DNA from: Deltaproteobacteria bacterium
Lineage (GTDB): Bacteria > Desulfobacterota > Desulfobacteria > Desulfobacterales > JAFDCJ01
Assembly: GCA_024277475.1 (NCBI GenBank)
Contig: JAJRVC010000435.1
Location: 1-20,699 of the forward strand
Length of the DNA: 20,699 nt
Reading direction: 5' to 3'
Each line of letters begins with the position of its first letter. Within the stretch, counting starts at the first letter, position 1. The notes below the pieces were generated by a model. That model was given only the letters and a program-made list of their open reading frames with translations, ran no database searches and was not told the origin of the DNA. Positions 7,483 to 15,057 of the stretch are shown here, one piece after another. The position numbers were made by a program, and so were the translations under genes.

Positions 7483-8673
7483 TCAAACCTCCGAGCTTTC
7501 CTTTTCAAGAAACCGAACCAGGGCGTGTGCAAAAAGCGTGACGCCTACATCCAGTACTGTTTCATCCATATCAAAATGGGATGAATGCAGCGGAAACTGG
7601 AATCCTTTAACCGGATCATGACAACCGAGTCCAAACATGGCTCCCGGCCATTTTTGGCAAAAATAGGAAAAATCCTCCGCGCCCATTCGGGGACTGCTGA
7701 TCTGGACAGCAGCGGTGCCCAGAACGTCCTCTGTACATGATTTTATAAATTCTACAAGTCCGGTATGATTGGCCTGGGGCGGATATCCTTCGATATTTTC
7801 AAAGATCGTAGTGACACCAAATGCGAGATCCAACCCCCTGACCATTTCTTCAATCCGCCGGATGGCCAGTGTCCTTACCTCCGGCGACAGAGTTCGCAGG
7901 GTGCCGAGAAGGTGTGCCTCTTCCGGGATAATGTTTTCTTTGGTTCCGGCGTGAAATTCACCGATGGTCAGGACAGCACTGTCCAGCGGCGCAAGATTGC
8001 GGCTGGCAAATACCTGCAGCTGGGTAACCAGATGGGCACCCGCGACAATCGGGTCGATGCACAGGTGGGGAGAGGCCCCATGACCGCCTTTGCCTTTTAT
8101 CCTGATCCGCAGGGTATTGGTGGCCGCATGTGCGGTTCCAAAAATTAACTCCACCTGGCCAACCGGCAACTCCGGATTCATGTGTCCTGCAAAAATAGCC
8201 GCTACCGGCTCAGTGTCAAACAGGCCCGTATCCAGCATGGCTTTTGCTCCCGCACCGCCTTCTTCCGCGGGTTGGAAAAAGAAAAGAATTTCACCGCAAC
8301 CGTTCTGCGGCCAGTTCTGTTCCTGCAGCCGGCGGATGATTCCCAGGGCGACAGTCACATGTCCGTCATGACCGCAGGCATGCATAAGCCCCGGATGCAG
8401 CGATTTATAGGAGACATCATTGGATTCTTCCAGCGGCAGGGCATCCATGTCTGCCCGAAAGGCTACCACCGGCCCTTTTTTTTGAGATTTGACTCTGGCG
8501 ACGACACCTGTTTTTCCCACGCCCGTTTGATAAGGGATTCCCAGTTCATCCAAAACCCGGCAGATTTTTGCCGCAGTTTTTTCTTCTTTGTAACCAAGCT
8601 CCGGAATCTGGTGTAATTCATGGCGCAGACCGACCAGCCAGTCGTGAAAGGAAAGTAATTGTATGTTTGACAT
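7483..8673 (-). CDS. M20 family metallo-amidohydrolase (N-acyl-amino-acid / hippurate hydrolase-like)
   Basis: A 396-aa cytoplasmic zinc peptidase-fold enzyme of the M20D/ama-hipO-HyuC group that hydrolyses N-acyl-L-amino acids. Motifs: RADMDALP (73-80), the metal-binding MHACGHDGH (97-105, with C100 and H102), PAEEGGAGA (135-143, with E137/E138), H164 (AGHMNPE), the dimerisation-domain KGGHGASPH (195-203), PRMGAEDFSYF and LHSSHFDMDE (H363/H366). Length is normal for the family. GAGGAG lies 6-7 bases before the ATG. It starts 34 bp downstream of the D-acylase stop on the same strand, so one operon is likely. The exact acyl group and amino acid cannot be told from sequence. Confidence 0.93.
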   Translation of the reverse strand: MSNIQLLSFHDWLVGLRHELHQIPELGYKEEKTAAKICRVLDELGIPYQTGVGKTGVVARVKSQKKGPVVAFRADMDALPLEESNDVSYKSLHPGLMHACGHDGHVTVALGIIRRLQEQNWPQNGCGEILFFFQPAEEGGAGAKAMLDTGLFDTEPVAAIFAGHMNPELPVGQVELIFGTAHAATNTLRIRIKGKGGHGASPHLCIDPIVAGAHLVTQLQVFASRNLAPLDSAVLTIGEFHAGTKENIIPEEAHLLGTLRTLSPEVRTLAIRRIEEMVRGLDLAFGVTTIFENIEGYPPQANHTGLVEFIKSCTEDVLGTAAVQISSPRMGAEDFSYFCQKWPGAMFGLGCHDPVKGFQFPLHSSHFDMDETVLDVGVTLFAHALVRFLEKESSEV

Positions 8674-8707
8674 TTTTTCTCCTCATTTGAGAGTAATAGT
8701 TCTACTA

Positions 8708-10366
8708 TTAATGAGCCCTCAACACCCTGCCGTATTTTTTGTCCCTGAGATAGCTTCCTTCTTCAACGACAAGTACACCGTTGATAAAAACCTTCTCGAT
8801 CCCTGTGGGGCGTTTGGCTGTTTCTTTGACAGTCGTATTATCCGCTATGGTGTCCGGGTTGAAAAGAACGAGATCGGCAAAGTAGCCGGGATTAATTTCT
8901 CCCCTTTCCGTAATCCCCATCCAGCGTGCGGTCTTACCACTCATCCTGCTTATGGCGTCACCCAGTCTCAGTATTTTTTTATCCCTGACGAATCTGCCGA
9001 GTATGCGCGGGAAAGCACCATATGAAGCCGGGTTGGGGAACCCGCTTGATCTCAAAATGGCGTCGGTTTCAAACAGGCAGAGCTTGTTTGCCATTAATTT
9101 TTCAATAAGCTGCTCATTATTGTCATCTCCGCTGTATCCGTAAGTGAGCTGCAATGCTTTGCCGTGGCTTTCTTTAATGATCTTCAGCATGGCTTCCACC
9201 GGATCGATTCCCTCTTGTCTTGCAATTTCAACCAAATTCAACTGGTTATACTTTTCGCCGGCAGGATAGCCCGCATCCATGATCTGGATGTCGGACATGC
9301 TGAGCCCCACAAGAAATCTTGCTATGTTCAGCTCAAGCTTGAGCTTCCTGATTGCCCTGTGATTTTCAAGGTTATACTCCAGGTTCTCGACAAACCAGGC
9401 CGGCAGGAAAACAGTGAGATAGCTGTTTCCGCAAAAATACGGATAAATGTCCCACATCACTTCAAGCCCCTTCTCTTTCGTTTCTTCAACCATTTTGACC
9501 GCTTTTGGGGCTGTCGGCCAGCTCTTTCGGCCGGCAAAGATAAAATGAGATATCTGCAACCTGACCCCGGTTTCGAGTCCGATGGAAAGTATCTCGTCCA
9601 AGGCCTTCAAATTATGTGGCTTGTCTATAAAAGGAATAATCGGATAAGAACCGGAATACTTTGACAGCGCTCTCATATGCACGGTTAAAATGCGGCCGCT
9701 GTCGGATGCGGCCCGGGCCATCACCATCAGATCGTCCCTGGTGGAAAAAAGTCCCGGCGGATACATCAAGCCAAAAGACAGACCGAAGGCACCGCTGTCA
9801 AAAGCCTCGCCAAGCCGGCTAATCATTTGGGCCGATTCAGCGGGACCGGGCCGTCGCTTGATGTCCTGAACAGCCTCCAGGTGAACAGCACCGTGTCCAA
9901 CGAGTTGGGCATTGTTGAACAGAAGTCCACCGGTCGAATCCAAATAATCTAAAAATCCGCCCATTCCTTCCCAATTATAAGAAAACGGCTCTGCAACCAG
10001 AATATCGGAAAAATTACGGACAAGTTCCTTGCTGTCTTCGGAAATCGGTGCCGGAGAGAACCCGCAGTTTCCCGTGACCACCGTCGTGATCCCCTGCTCG
10101 ATTAAGGGAAAGAGAAATTCCTGATGATGGTGCAACGGCAACACCCAGTCGAAATGACTGTGGCAATCGATAAAACCGGGAGCTATTACCAGCCCTTCAG
10201 CATCGATGATATCGCAAATCCCTGCACTTTCGATATCATCGGTTTCCGCCGCATTTGCTGGAATGACCGCTTCTATCCTATCTCCGACGACATATACGGA
10301 ACCCCTGAATCCTTCAGCGCCGGTACCATCAATAATAATTCCGTCCCGAATCAATAGGTTCGGCAT
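8708..10366 (-). CDS. N-acyl-D-amino-acid deacylase (D-aminoacylase) family amidohydrolase
   Basis: A 552-aa metal-dependent amidohydrolase that removes acyl groups from N-acyl-D-amino acids. The family pattern is complete: APGFIDCHSHFD (62-73, metal ligands H69 and H71), the metal-bridging cysteine C101 in TGNCGFS, H230 in TVHMR, H274 in QISHF, and D435 in FETDA. The C-terminal beta-sandwich ends with ADLVLFNPDTI and EKVFINGVLVV, typical of the superfamily. I chose the ATG at 10366 (MPNLLIRDGIIIDGTG) because the family begins at this strand and AGGATA lies a few bases upstream; an upstream in-frame start at 10417 adds 17 unlikely residues. It is first in a probable two-gene operon with the M20 hydrolase. 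Specificity (D-Asp, D-Glu or broad) is undetermined. Confidence 0.92.
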   Translation of the reverse strand: MPNLLIRDGIIIDGTGAEGFRGSVYVVGDRIEAVIPANAAETDDIESAGICDIIDAEGLVIAPGFIDCHSHFDWVLPLHHHQEFLFPLIEQGITTVVTGNCGFSPAPISEDSKELVRNFSDILVAEPFSYNWEGMGGFLDYLDSTGGLLFNNAQLVGHGAVHLEAVQDIKRRPGPAESAQMISRLGEAFDSGAFGLSFGLMYPPGLFSTRDDLMVMARAASDSGRILTVHMRALSKYSGSYPIIPFIDKPHNLKALDEILSIGLETGVRLQISHFIFAGRKSWPTAPKAVKMVEETKEKGLEVMWDIYPYFCGNSYLTVFLPAWFVENLEYNLENHRAIRKLKLELNIARFLVGLSMSDIQIMDAGYPAGEKYNQLNLVEIARQEGIDPVEAMLKIIKESHGKALQLTYGYSGDDNNEQLIEKLMANKLCLFETDAILRSSGFPNPASYGAFPRILGRFVRDKKILRLGDAISRMSGKTARWMGITERGEINPGYFADLVLFNPDTIADNTTVKETAKRPTGIEKVFINGVLVVEEGSYLRDKKYGRVLRAH

Positions 10367-10505
10367 AAAAATTATCCTATTCCTTTGTTTGGGATCTGAT
10401 CGGTCCCGTCCAGACAATCCATCATTTCCATAGCGGTTTTAAGGTCAGCTGATCGTTTGCTGTATTTTTAGCTCTTTCATCATCGGGTAGACCCTATTAG
10501 TGCAA

Positions 10506-10967
10506 CTATGGGGTAGAATGAAGGACCTTAAGCTTTATGGCGATCAGTTGGTCGTGGGAGAGACGCAATAAGTTTTTAAGCTTGTTCATCAGGTAGTGCT
10601 CGTACCTGTCCATTTTCCCGTCTACAAACACCATCCGCCAGAGGATTTCGATAATCTCGATTTTTTCGTCTGTGGAATAATTTTCATTGATCAGTCGGGC
10701 AAACTGCCAGAGGTCCACACTTTTGTCCAGTTCCTTATCGGCTTCCGCCATCAGGGCGTCAGCGTGCTCCCGGGACAAATTATATCTTTTTTGCAGAATG
10801 GAAAGAATCACACTCATCTCCGCTTCGGTAAATTTTTCGTCTATGCGTGCCATCTCTACAAATAGCGCACAGGCAGCAACACGCACATCGTGCTCTGTTT
10901 CCTGTCCCACATTTTTAGACGTCTCGGCTGTAGTTTTGCTGAAAAACCGTTTTACGATATCAAGCAT
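10506..10967 (-). CDS. TerB-family protein
   Basis: A 153-aa all-helical protein of the TerB (tellurite-resistance B-like, DUF533-related) fold. The pattern HDVRVAACALFVEMARIDEK (25-44) followed by FTEAEMSVILSILQKRYNLS, and later IEIIEILWRMVFVDGKMDRYE, shows the two acidic metal-binding-like repeats (ARIDEKFTEAE and VFVDGKMDRYE) of the family. No membrane segment. I start it at 10967 (MLDIVKRFF), which has GAAGGA about 9 bases upstream; the frame extends further upstream but would then overlap the djlA-like gene. The gene follows that gene by 31 bp on the same strand, so two TerB-fold proteins are probably co-expressed. The biochemical role is unknown. Confidence 0.85.
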   Translation of the reverse strand: MLDIVKRFFSKTTAETSKNVGQETEHDVRVAACALFVEMARIDEKFTEAEMSVILSILQKRYNLSREHADALMAEADKELDKSVDLWQFARLINENYSTDEKIEIIEILWRMVFVDGKMDRYEHYLMNKLKNLLRLSHDQLIAIKLKVLHSTP

Positions 10968-10998
10968 CAAATACTGTCCTTCATTTTTTTGTAATAGT

Positions 10999-11763
10999 TC
11001 AAAAGCCCCGTTCCTGTCTGATTTTGTCATAGCTCTCTTTAATTTCACGAAAGCGGTTGGAGGCAAAGTCTATAAATTCCTCCGGGAGTCCTTTAGAAAC
11101 AATCGTGTCGGGATGAAAATCCTTCACGAGTTTTTTGTAACTGGACTTAATTTCCTGATTAGAAGACTCGGGTGTACAGTGCAGGATTTTGTAATATTTA
11201 TCAAAATCCTTGAAGTAGATGGCCTTAATATTTTCAAATTGCCCGTCGCTGATTTTAAAAATATCTTTTACACTCTTCAGAGAATTTTCTTCTGCGGGGT
11301 GAAGTGTACCGTCCGCTGCTGCAATTTTGAAGAGAAGGTCAAGAAAAGACAGGAGCAGCGTAGGTTGGGTTTTAACCGCTTGGTACAATTGCATTGCAAA
11401 ATCTTCGATTGAGTATTGGGACTCTCTTGCCTCGTTAAAAACCTGCCTGGCAAATTGTTTTTCTCCTTCCCCTATAGGCAAATTGCTGATGAAATCTTGT
11501 ACAACTGCAATTTCATCCCCGGTGACCACGCCATCGATCTTGGAAAGTTTGCCCATGATTGAAAATAAACTGATGAAATAGGCGGCCTGGGTCTTTTCGG
11601 TTGTCCTGAATTGAAGCCGCTGCGTGGGTCTTATTGTCTGATTGACAAAATCACCCTTATTATCAATCAGAAGGTGTCCCAAAGCCGCACCGGCAACAGC
11701 TCCAAGAGGTCCGCCGAAAATAAGACCCAATGACCCCAGCGTTAGTTTTCCAAACCAGCTCAT
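10999..11763 (-). CDS. djlA: DjlA-like co-chaperone: membrane anchor, TerB domain, J domain
   Basis: A 254-aa protein with three parts. An N-terminal glycine-rich hydrophobic segment (about residues 8-33, LGLIFGGPLGAVAGAALGH) is like the dimerising anchor of DjlA. A central TerB-like helical domain (about 55-170) contains KLSKIDGVVTGDE and KIAAADGTLHPAEEN acidic repeats. A C-terminal J domain (188-250) has the HPD motif at 217-219, which stimulates DnaK ATPase activity. Length and order match DjlA of other proteobacteria. I chose the ATG at 11763 because AAGGAG precedes it and MSWFGKL is a natural DjlA start. It is probably the first gene of a two-gene operon with the TerB protein. A 266-bp gap holding a long palindromic repeat separates it from the yhbP-like gene upstream. 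Confidence 0.9.
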   Translation of the reverse strand: MSWFGKLTLGSLGLIFGGPLGAVAGAALGHLLIDNKGDFVNQTIRPTQRLQFRTTEKTQAAYFISLFSIMGKLSKIDGVVTGDEIAVVQDFISNLPIGEGEKQFARQVFNEARESQYSIEDFAMQLYQAVKTQPTLLLSFLDLLFKIAAADGTLHPAEENSLKSVKDIFKISDGQFENIKAIYFKDFDKYYKILHCTPESSNQEIKSSYKKLVKDFHPDTIVSKGLPEEFIDFASNRFREIKESYDKIRQERGF

Positions 11764-11873
11764 ATCTTTTCTCCTTAATTTCTTTGTCTTTCGCGGATAA
11801 ACCGGGAAATGGCCCCAAAGACACAAAACAAAACTGTTTGCCATACAGCATGTTGTCAGAAAATCGATGCAAA

Positions 11874-12036
11874 GAGTTTACGAAGAAATAAATTCATAAT
11901 TTCGGGAGTTGAGGCGCCCGGCCGGCAAAACGCGGAAGCACAGGAATATCAAGCATATTTCGAGCTTCCACAACGTAGCCGGACGGGATGGATCGACGTC
12001 CAAAATGTGAAGTTATTTTTGAGTGGGCCTTAAGGG
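11874..12036 (+). repeat. Long imperfect palindrome, copy A of three
   Basis: About 160 bp whose two arms pair along most of their length. The inner stem is GCGGAAGC (11931-11938) with GCTTCC (11964-11969). The middle stem is CCCGGCCGGC (11917-11926) with GCCGGACGGG (11978-11987). An outer AT-rich arm pairs sequence around AAATAAATT with AGTTATTTTT. By eye it differs from copy B at about 17 positions. Its right end overlaps the 3' end of the yhbP-like gene and contains that gene's stop codon (TAA, read on the minus strand at 12030-12032). The open frame that crosses it on the plus strand is not a gene. Confidence 0.85.
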
Positions 12037-12542
12037 CCTAAGGTTACTTCCTCTCTGAAAGCGAATCGAATCCGGTTGTCCAGATAGTACACTAAGGAGG
12101 GCTTGAACCGGTAAAGTTTAACGCCGAAGCGCTTCCAAAAATTTTGCGGATCCATAGATGTATCTTTTTTGAAAAATTCTTTGGTAAAAGGAAATTTTTT
12201 AAGGTACACGTGCAGCACCTGAAATGCCTCCAGCCTGCCCTCGACGGCCTGGATGCTACCGCTCATTTGAAGACCTCGGATTTCCTGCCAGGTCGAACCG
12301 GATGCATATATTGCCGAAGACGCCAGGCCGTTTTCAAGGGCCTCTTTTATGTGCCTGGATTCAGGGGCAGACAAAAAATAGAATACAGCTTTGAAAAAAA
12401 CATAGTATACCGGCACAGCCCAAGCTACCTCGCCTCTGGCGGTGGCCAGTGTCATGGTAGTTTGTCCGGATGCAAGACGTCCGGCCAGATCGTTCAGCTC
12501 CTGTTTGGTTTTGGTACTGTTTGAATCACGGGATTGCACCAT
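12030..12542 (-). CDS. YhbP/UPF0306-like FMN split-barrel protein
   Basis: A 170-aa protein of the pyridoxamine-phosphate-oxidase-like split beta-barrel fold. Family-like segments are TTMTLATARGEVAWAVPVYY (28-47), FYFLSAPESRHIKEALEN (about 54-71) and a central GLQMSGSIQAVEG strand pair. The order resembles E. coli YhbP. Such proteins often bind flavin, but the actual substrate of this subgroup is unknown. The ribosome binding site is weak (CAGG a few bases upstream of ATG). Its C-terminal residues (VTLGP) and stop codon lie inside or at the edge of repeat copy A, so the original 3' end may have been replaced. It lies downstream of the NifX-like gene (124-bp gap, same strand). Confidence 0.75.
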   Translation of the reverse strand: MVQSRDSNSTKTKQELNDLAGRLASGQTTMTLATARGEVAWAVPVYYVFFKAVFYFLSAPESRHIKEALENGLASSAIYASGSTWQEIRGLQMSGSIQAVEGRLEAFQVLHVYLKKFPFTKEFFKKDTSMDPQNFWKRFGVKLYRFKPSLVYYLDNRIRFAFREEVTLGP

Positions 12543-12666
12543 GGTAACCTGACGTCCAGTTTTTATTCACTTTCCTTTCGAAAAACCCTACCCCGGATAT
12601 TGAGAATTGACGATAGGTTATTGGAAGAGGGTGAATATATCCCCAAACCATTTTGTCCGGGTTAGA

Positions 12667-13047
12667 TTAGTGCGGACAGCTGTCTCCGATACCATGCCCG
12701 GCACACGTCTGGTCCGGGGTGAACAGCGGCAGTTTGCCGGCCGTCAACAGTTCAAGATTGTCCTGCACTGAGCCCTCTGCTGCCCGATAAGCTTTAACCC
12801 CTTCCACTAAAAGCTTGCGCAAAGCACCGCCGCCGATCCCACCGACGATCACTGCGTCCACCCGCCGGCCGTTCAGGGCCTTCATCGGCTGGCAGTGGCC
12901 GTGGAGGTGATCCTGATCGGGATTTTCAATAATTTCGGTTGAATCTTGCTCGGTATCCACAACCACAAAATAGTGTGCGGAGCCGAAATGGCCATAAACC
13001 CGGCTCTCAATCCCCTTATTTTCCTGAGTGGGAAATGCTATCTTCAT
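12667..13047 (-). CDS. NifX/NafY/DINI-family iron-molybdenum cofactor-binding-like protein
   Basis: A 126-aa protein of the dinitrogenase iron-molybdenum cofactor biosynthesis fold (NifB C-terminal/NifX/MTH1175-like). It shows the family start MKIAFPTQ, then VYGHFGSAHYFVVVD and the ribonuclease-H-like core VDAVIVGGIGGGALRKL, with a GVKAYRA strand. Stand-alone members like this are common in sulfate reducers and archaea, often with no nitrogenase nearby, as here. Histidine/cysteine-rich spots (DHLHGHC; DQTCAGHGIGDSCPH at the C-terminus) suggest binding of a metal or cluster; this is inference. AGAGGT precedes the ATG by about 7 bases. An inverted repeat at 13111-13124 could be its operator. 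Confidence 0.9.
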   Translation of the reverse strand: MKIAFPTQENKGIESRVYGHFGSAHYFVVVDTEQDSTEIIENPDQDHLHGHCQPMKALNGRRVDAVIVGGIGGGALRKLLVEGVKAYRAAEGSVQDNLELLTAGKLPLFTPDQTCAGHGIGDSCPH

Positions 13048-13110
13048 CGTTATACCTCTTTGATTTCTTTTGGATTATTTGCCTTACAGCTTGCCCGGCA
13101 ATGGGTACGC

Positions 13111-13124
13111 GATCGGCACCGATC
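13111..13124. promoter_or_regulatory. Inverted repeat GATCGG-ca-CCGATC, possible operator
   Basis: A perfect 6+6 inverted repeat with a 2-base centre, 64 bp upstream of the NifX-like start codon. About 25 bp further out lies TTTAGC…GCTAAA around CCAATTGG (13151-13172). The position fits a promoter-proximal repressor site, but I recognise no regulator consensus, and repeats this short can arise by chance. Confidence 0.2.
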
Positions 13125-13396
13125 TGCCGCACAACCCTGCATGCTGCAATTTTAGCACACCAATTGGCTAAAAAAGTATCCATTTAACTTATAAACACTC
13201 AACATTATGGCTAAAAACCTCTTATGTCAAGCCCCGGATGCGGGGAACATCAAAACCTGAAACCTTCATTTTCTTAAACATGTAGCCAGATAAGGTAAAC
13301 CTTAAAATCGCAGATGAATGCTACGGGGACTATCAAGAGGTGAGTTTCCAGACGGTAATGAATACCATTTGAAAAATAGAAAGTCAAAAAATGTGT
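13125..13396. other. Intergenic stretch, no gene seen
   Basis: AT-rich DNA upstream of the NifX-like gene. It must hold that gene's promoter, but I cannot place one with confidence. A fragment CAAAACCTGAAACCTTCATT (13250-13269) recalls the CTGAAACCT motif seen elsewhere in the window. No open frame of coding character is present. Confidence 0.4.
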
Positions 13397-13576
13397 TCAT
13401 TTCAGTGGAGAAAAGAGAACTATAACCATTCTCAATTTTTTCCACCATTTAAAAACAGAGCTGACAGAAATATGAGACTTCACCGACCATTTTCTTTTTA
13501 AATGCGACACTTCTTTTTTTGAAAGTGTTTTGTCGTTCACAACCACACCACCGTGCGGATTCCAAAATGCTCCCAT
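13397..13576 (-). CDS. Possible small protein, 59 aa
   Basis: This short frame starts MGAFWNPHGGVVVNDKTLSK and is rich in Lys, Ser and Trp (KWSVKSHISVSSVFKWWKKL), with a hydrophobic end (MVIVLFSPLK). It is basic and could be a small DNA- or membrane-associated protein, or a fragment of a decayed gene. No Shine-Dalgarno sequence precedes the ATG, and an in-frame stop lies eight codons upstream. I do not recognise it. It is listed because it is the only frame with protein-like composition in a roughly 590-bp gene-free region. Confidence 0.25.
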   Translation of the reverse strand: MGAFWNPHGGVVVNDKTLSKKEVSHLKRKWSVKSHISVSSVFKWWKKLRMVIVLFSPLK

Positions 13577-13633
13577 ATCAAATCTTACAATAATCTACAG
13601 CATTCCAATTATTATGCTCCCATGAGCCGGCCG

Positions 13634-13800
13634 CTTAGGGTTTACGAAGAAATAAATTAACAATTTTGGAAGTTGAGGCGCCCGGCCCGCAAGGCGCGGA
13701 AGCACAGGAACATCAAGTATATTTCGAGCTTCCGCAACGCAGCGGGATGGGATGGATCGACGTCCAAAATGTGAAGTTATTTTTGAGTGAGCCCTTAGGG
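13634..13800 (+). repeat. Long imperfect palindrome, copy B of three
   Basis: The best-preserved copy. Reading inward, the left end AGGGTTTACGAAGAAATAAA (13637-13656) pairs with the right end GTTATTTTTGAGTGAGCCCT, and next TTTTGGA pairs with TCCAAAA. CCCGGCCCGC (13681-13690) pairs with GCGGGATGGG (13742-13751), and GCGGAAGC with GCTTCCGC. Relative to copy A, G11924 is C13688 and its partner C11980 is G13744, a compensatory exchange that keeps the pair. The element lies in an intergenic region with no nearby gene end. Confidence 0.85.
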
Positions 13801-14192
13801 TAGCGACAGTAATTAATTTTTGCCGAGGCTCTTAAGGGGGAGCAGACGAGACAACACCAGAAAAAACTGCCGTAGTCGGAAAATCCGCCCCCCCTATGCA
13901 AAAGAAGACCTGACCATTATGTAAAACAGAAATTTCAAGCAAGTGCTTGATGACAAAAGCATTCCATTTGATCCATAAATGGTTGGCCAGGCACTTCAAT
14001 TAAAGCAAAATATGTGCCATATTCCAGTTTGCAAAAATTTATTATGATATTCGGAGGATAAGTAATTTGGGTGTAGGGAGGGCTATTCATATTATGAAAT
14101 AAACTGGATAAAATTGTGAATAAAACTCCATATTCAGTGTTTAGGACCAAGCATTTTCATTACAATTATGCGCTGTTTCTCAGGGTTCCTGC
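13801..14192. other. Intergenic stretch, no convincing gene
   Basis: AT-rich sequence between palindrome copy B and the maoC-like promoter. A 71-codon minus-strand frame (13935-14150) opens with TTG, has no ribosome binding site and shows poor coding character. GAAGACCTGACC (13906-13917) loosely resembles the GATCTGACCCC near the transposase remnant. Nothing else recognised. Confidence 0.4.
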
Positions 14193-14221
14193 TTGACACA
14201 TTTTTCCGCTTTTGACATAGT
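14193..14221 (+). promoter_or_regulatory. Sigma-70-type promoter, predicted leaderless transcript
   Basis: A perfect -35 hexamer TTGACA (14193-14198), a 17-base spacer and a -10-like CATAGT (14216-14221, 4 of 6 matches). The expected transcription start, 6-8 bases further on, falls on or next to the ATG at 14228. No Shine-Dalgarno sequence lies before that ATG, which is consistent with a leaderless mRNA. Confidence 0.5.
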
Positions 14222-14227
14222 TCCGCT

Positions 14228-14707
14228 ATGAACAATTATTCTTTCAAAGTCCCGGTTGAGAACCGCTATTTCGAAGATTATGAGCCCGGATCGGTTCACG
14301 AATTCGGGACCATTTCGGTCGAAGAGTCGGATATCATAGAGTTCGCCCGGCGCTTCGACCCACAAATTTTTCATACCGTTCCTCAGGCCGCAAGGCATAC
14401 GATTTACGGTGGATTGATTGCCAGTGGGTGGCATACTGCCGGCTTGATGATGCGCTTATTTGTGGATCACTATTTATCCGGTATCGCCAGCCTCGGGTCG
14501 CCGGGAGTAGACGAATTGCGCTGGAAAAAGCCCGTTCGTCCCGGCGATACACTTTCGCTGCGGGTGACTGTCCTGGAGACAAAGCGTTCACGTTCCAAGC
14601 CGGATCGCGGGGTTCTCACTTCATTTATTGAAATCATAAATCAGGAACGTTCTATTGTGATGAGCATGAAGGCTGTCAATTTTCTGCTGTGCCGGCAGGC
14701 GTCTTGA
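14228..14707 (+). CDS. MaoC-like hotdog-fold dehydratase ((R)-enoyl-CoA hydratase type)
   Basis: A 159-aa single hotdog-domain protein expected to hydrate 2-enoyl-CoA thioesters. It starts with the characteristic RYFEDYEPGSVHEFG (13-27). The active-site helix region is FARRFDPQIFHTVPQAA (39-55), with D44 and H49 as the catalytic pair, and then GGLIASGWHTAGLMMRL (61-77). The strand DELRWKKPVRPGDTLSLRV (95-113) is the typical substrate-loop segment. Length is normal for the stand-alone family. No ribosome binding site is visible; a strong promoter directly abuts the start. No fatty-acid or polyester genes are adjacent, so the pathway is undetermined. Confidence 0.9.
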   Translation: MNNYSFKVPVENRYFEDYEPGSVHEFGTISVEESDIIEFARRFDPQIFHTVPQAARHTIYGGLIASGWHTAGLMMRLFVDHYLSGIASLGSPGVDELRWKKPVRPGDTLSLRVTVLETKRSRSKPDRGVLTSFIEIINQERSIVMSMKAVNFLLCRQAS

Positions 14708-15057
14708 TTCTTTCCGGAGCACGTCCTATAAGAGCTAAGTTGGATTATAAGCATTCACAGTTTGTAAAGGGAGTTGGCAGAGATGCAATCTGCTGTGCCG
14801 ATTGCGACACTTCGATATCTGCATTTGATATAACTAACGGATGTACAATGATTTTTTGATGATAAACGCACAGTGGGGGTTACAGTTCCCAATCGCGTAG
14901 CCGAAGAAATAGCCGGAAATGCGGCAGACTATTCCGGAGCACCTGCGGGATCTACGTGCCATTCGATATTGATTTTTGCTCTGGCAGATATGCCTGCTGG
15001 AATTGTACGGTTTATAAATCATCGATTTAGAACTTTGAAGGAAAAAAGGATTTACAA
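14708..15057. other. Intergenic stretch with a weak small open frame
   Basis: No firm gene. A frame from GTG at 14873 to TGA at 15061 (62 aa, VTVPNRVAEEIAGNAADYSG…) overlaps the next gene's start as ATGA, an arrangement typical of translational coupling. However, it has no ribosome binding site, resembles nothing I know and is matched by an open frame on the other strand. The purine-rich AAGGAAAAAAGGA just before 15058 is the ribosome binding site of the next gene. Confidence 0.35.

Noticed and set aside
8182..8616. Long plus-strand frames opposite the two amidohydrolases (also 9164-9664)
   Set aside because: Shadows of strongly recognisable minus-strand enzymes.
10687..11412. 241-codon plus-strand frame
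   Set aside because: Antisense to the terB and djlA-like genes, which have clear domains and ribosome binding sites.
11809..12033. 74-codon plus-strand frame ending …WIDVQNVKLFLSGP
   Set aside because: It runs through palindrome copy A and the antisense of the djlA-like 5' region; the similar sequence in copies B and C is better explained by the repeat than by a conserved protein.
13935..14150. 71-codon minus-strand frame
   Set aside because: TTG start, no ribosome binding site, AT-rich with no recognisable pattern.
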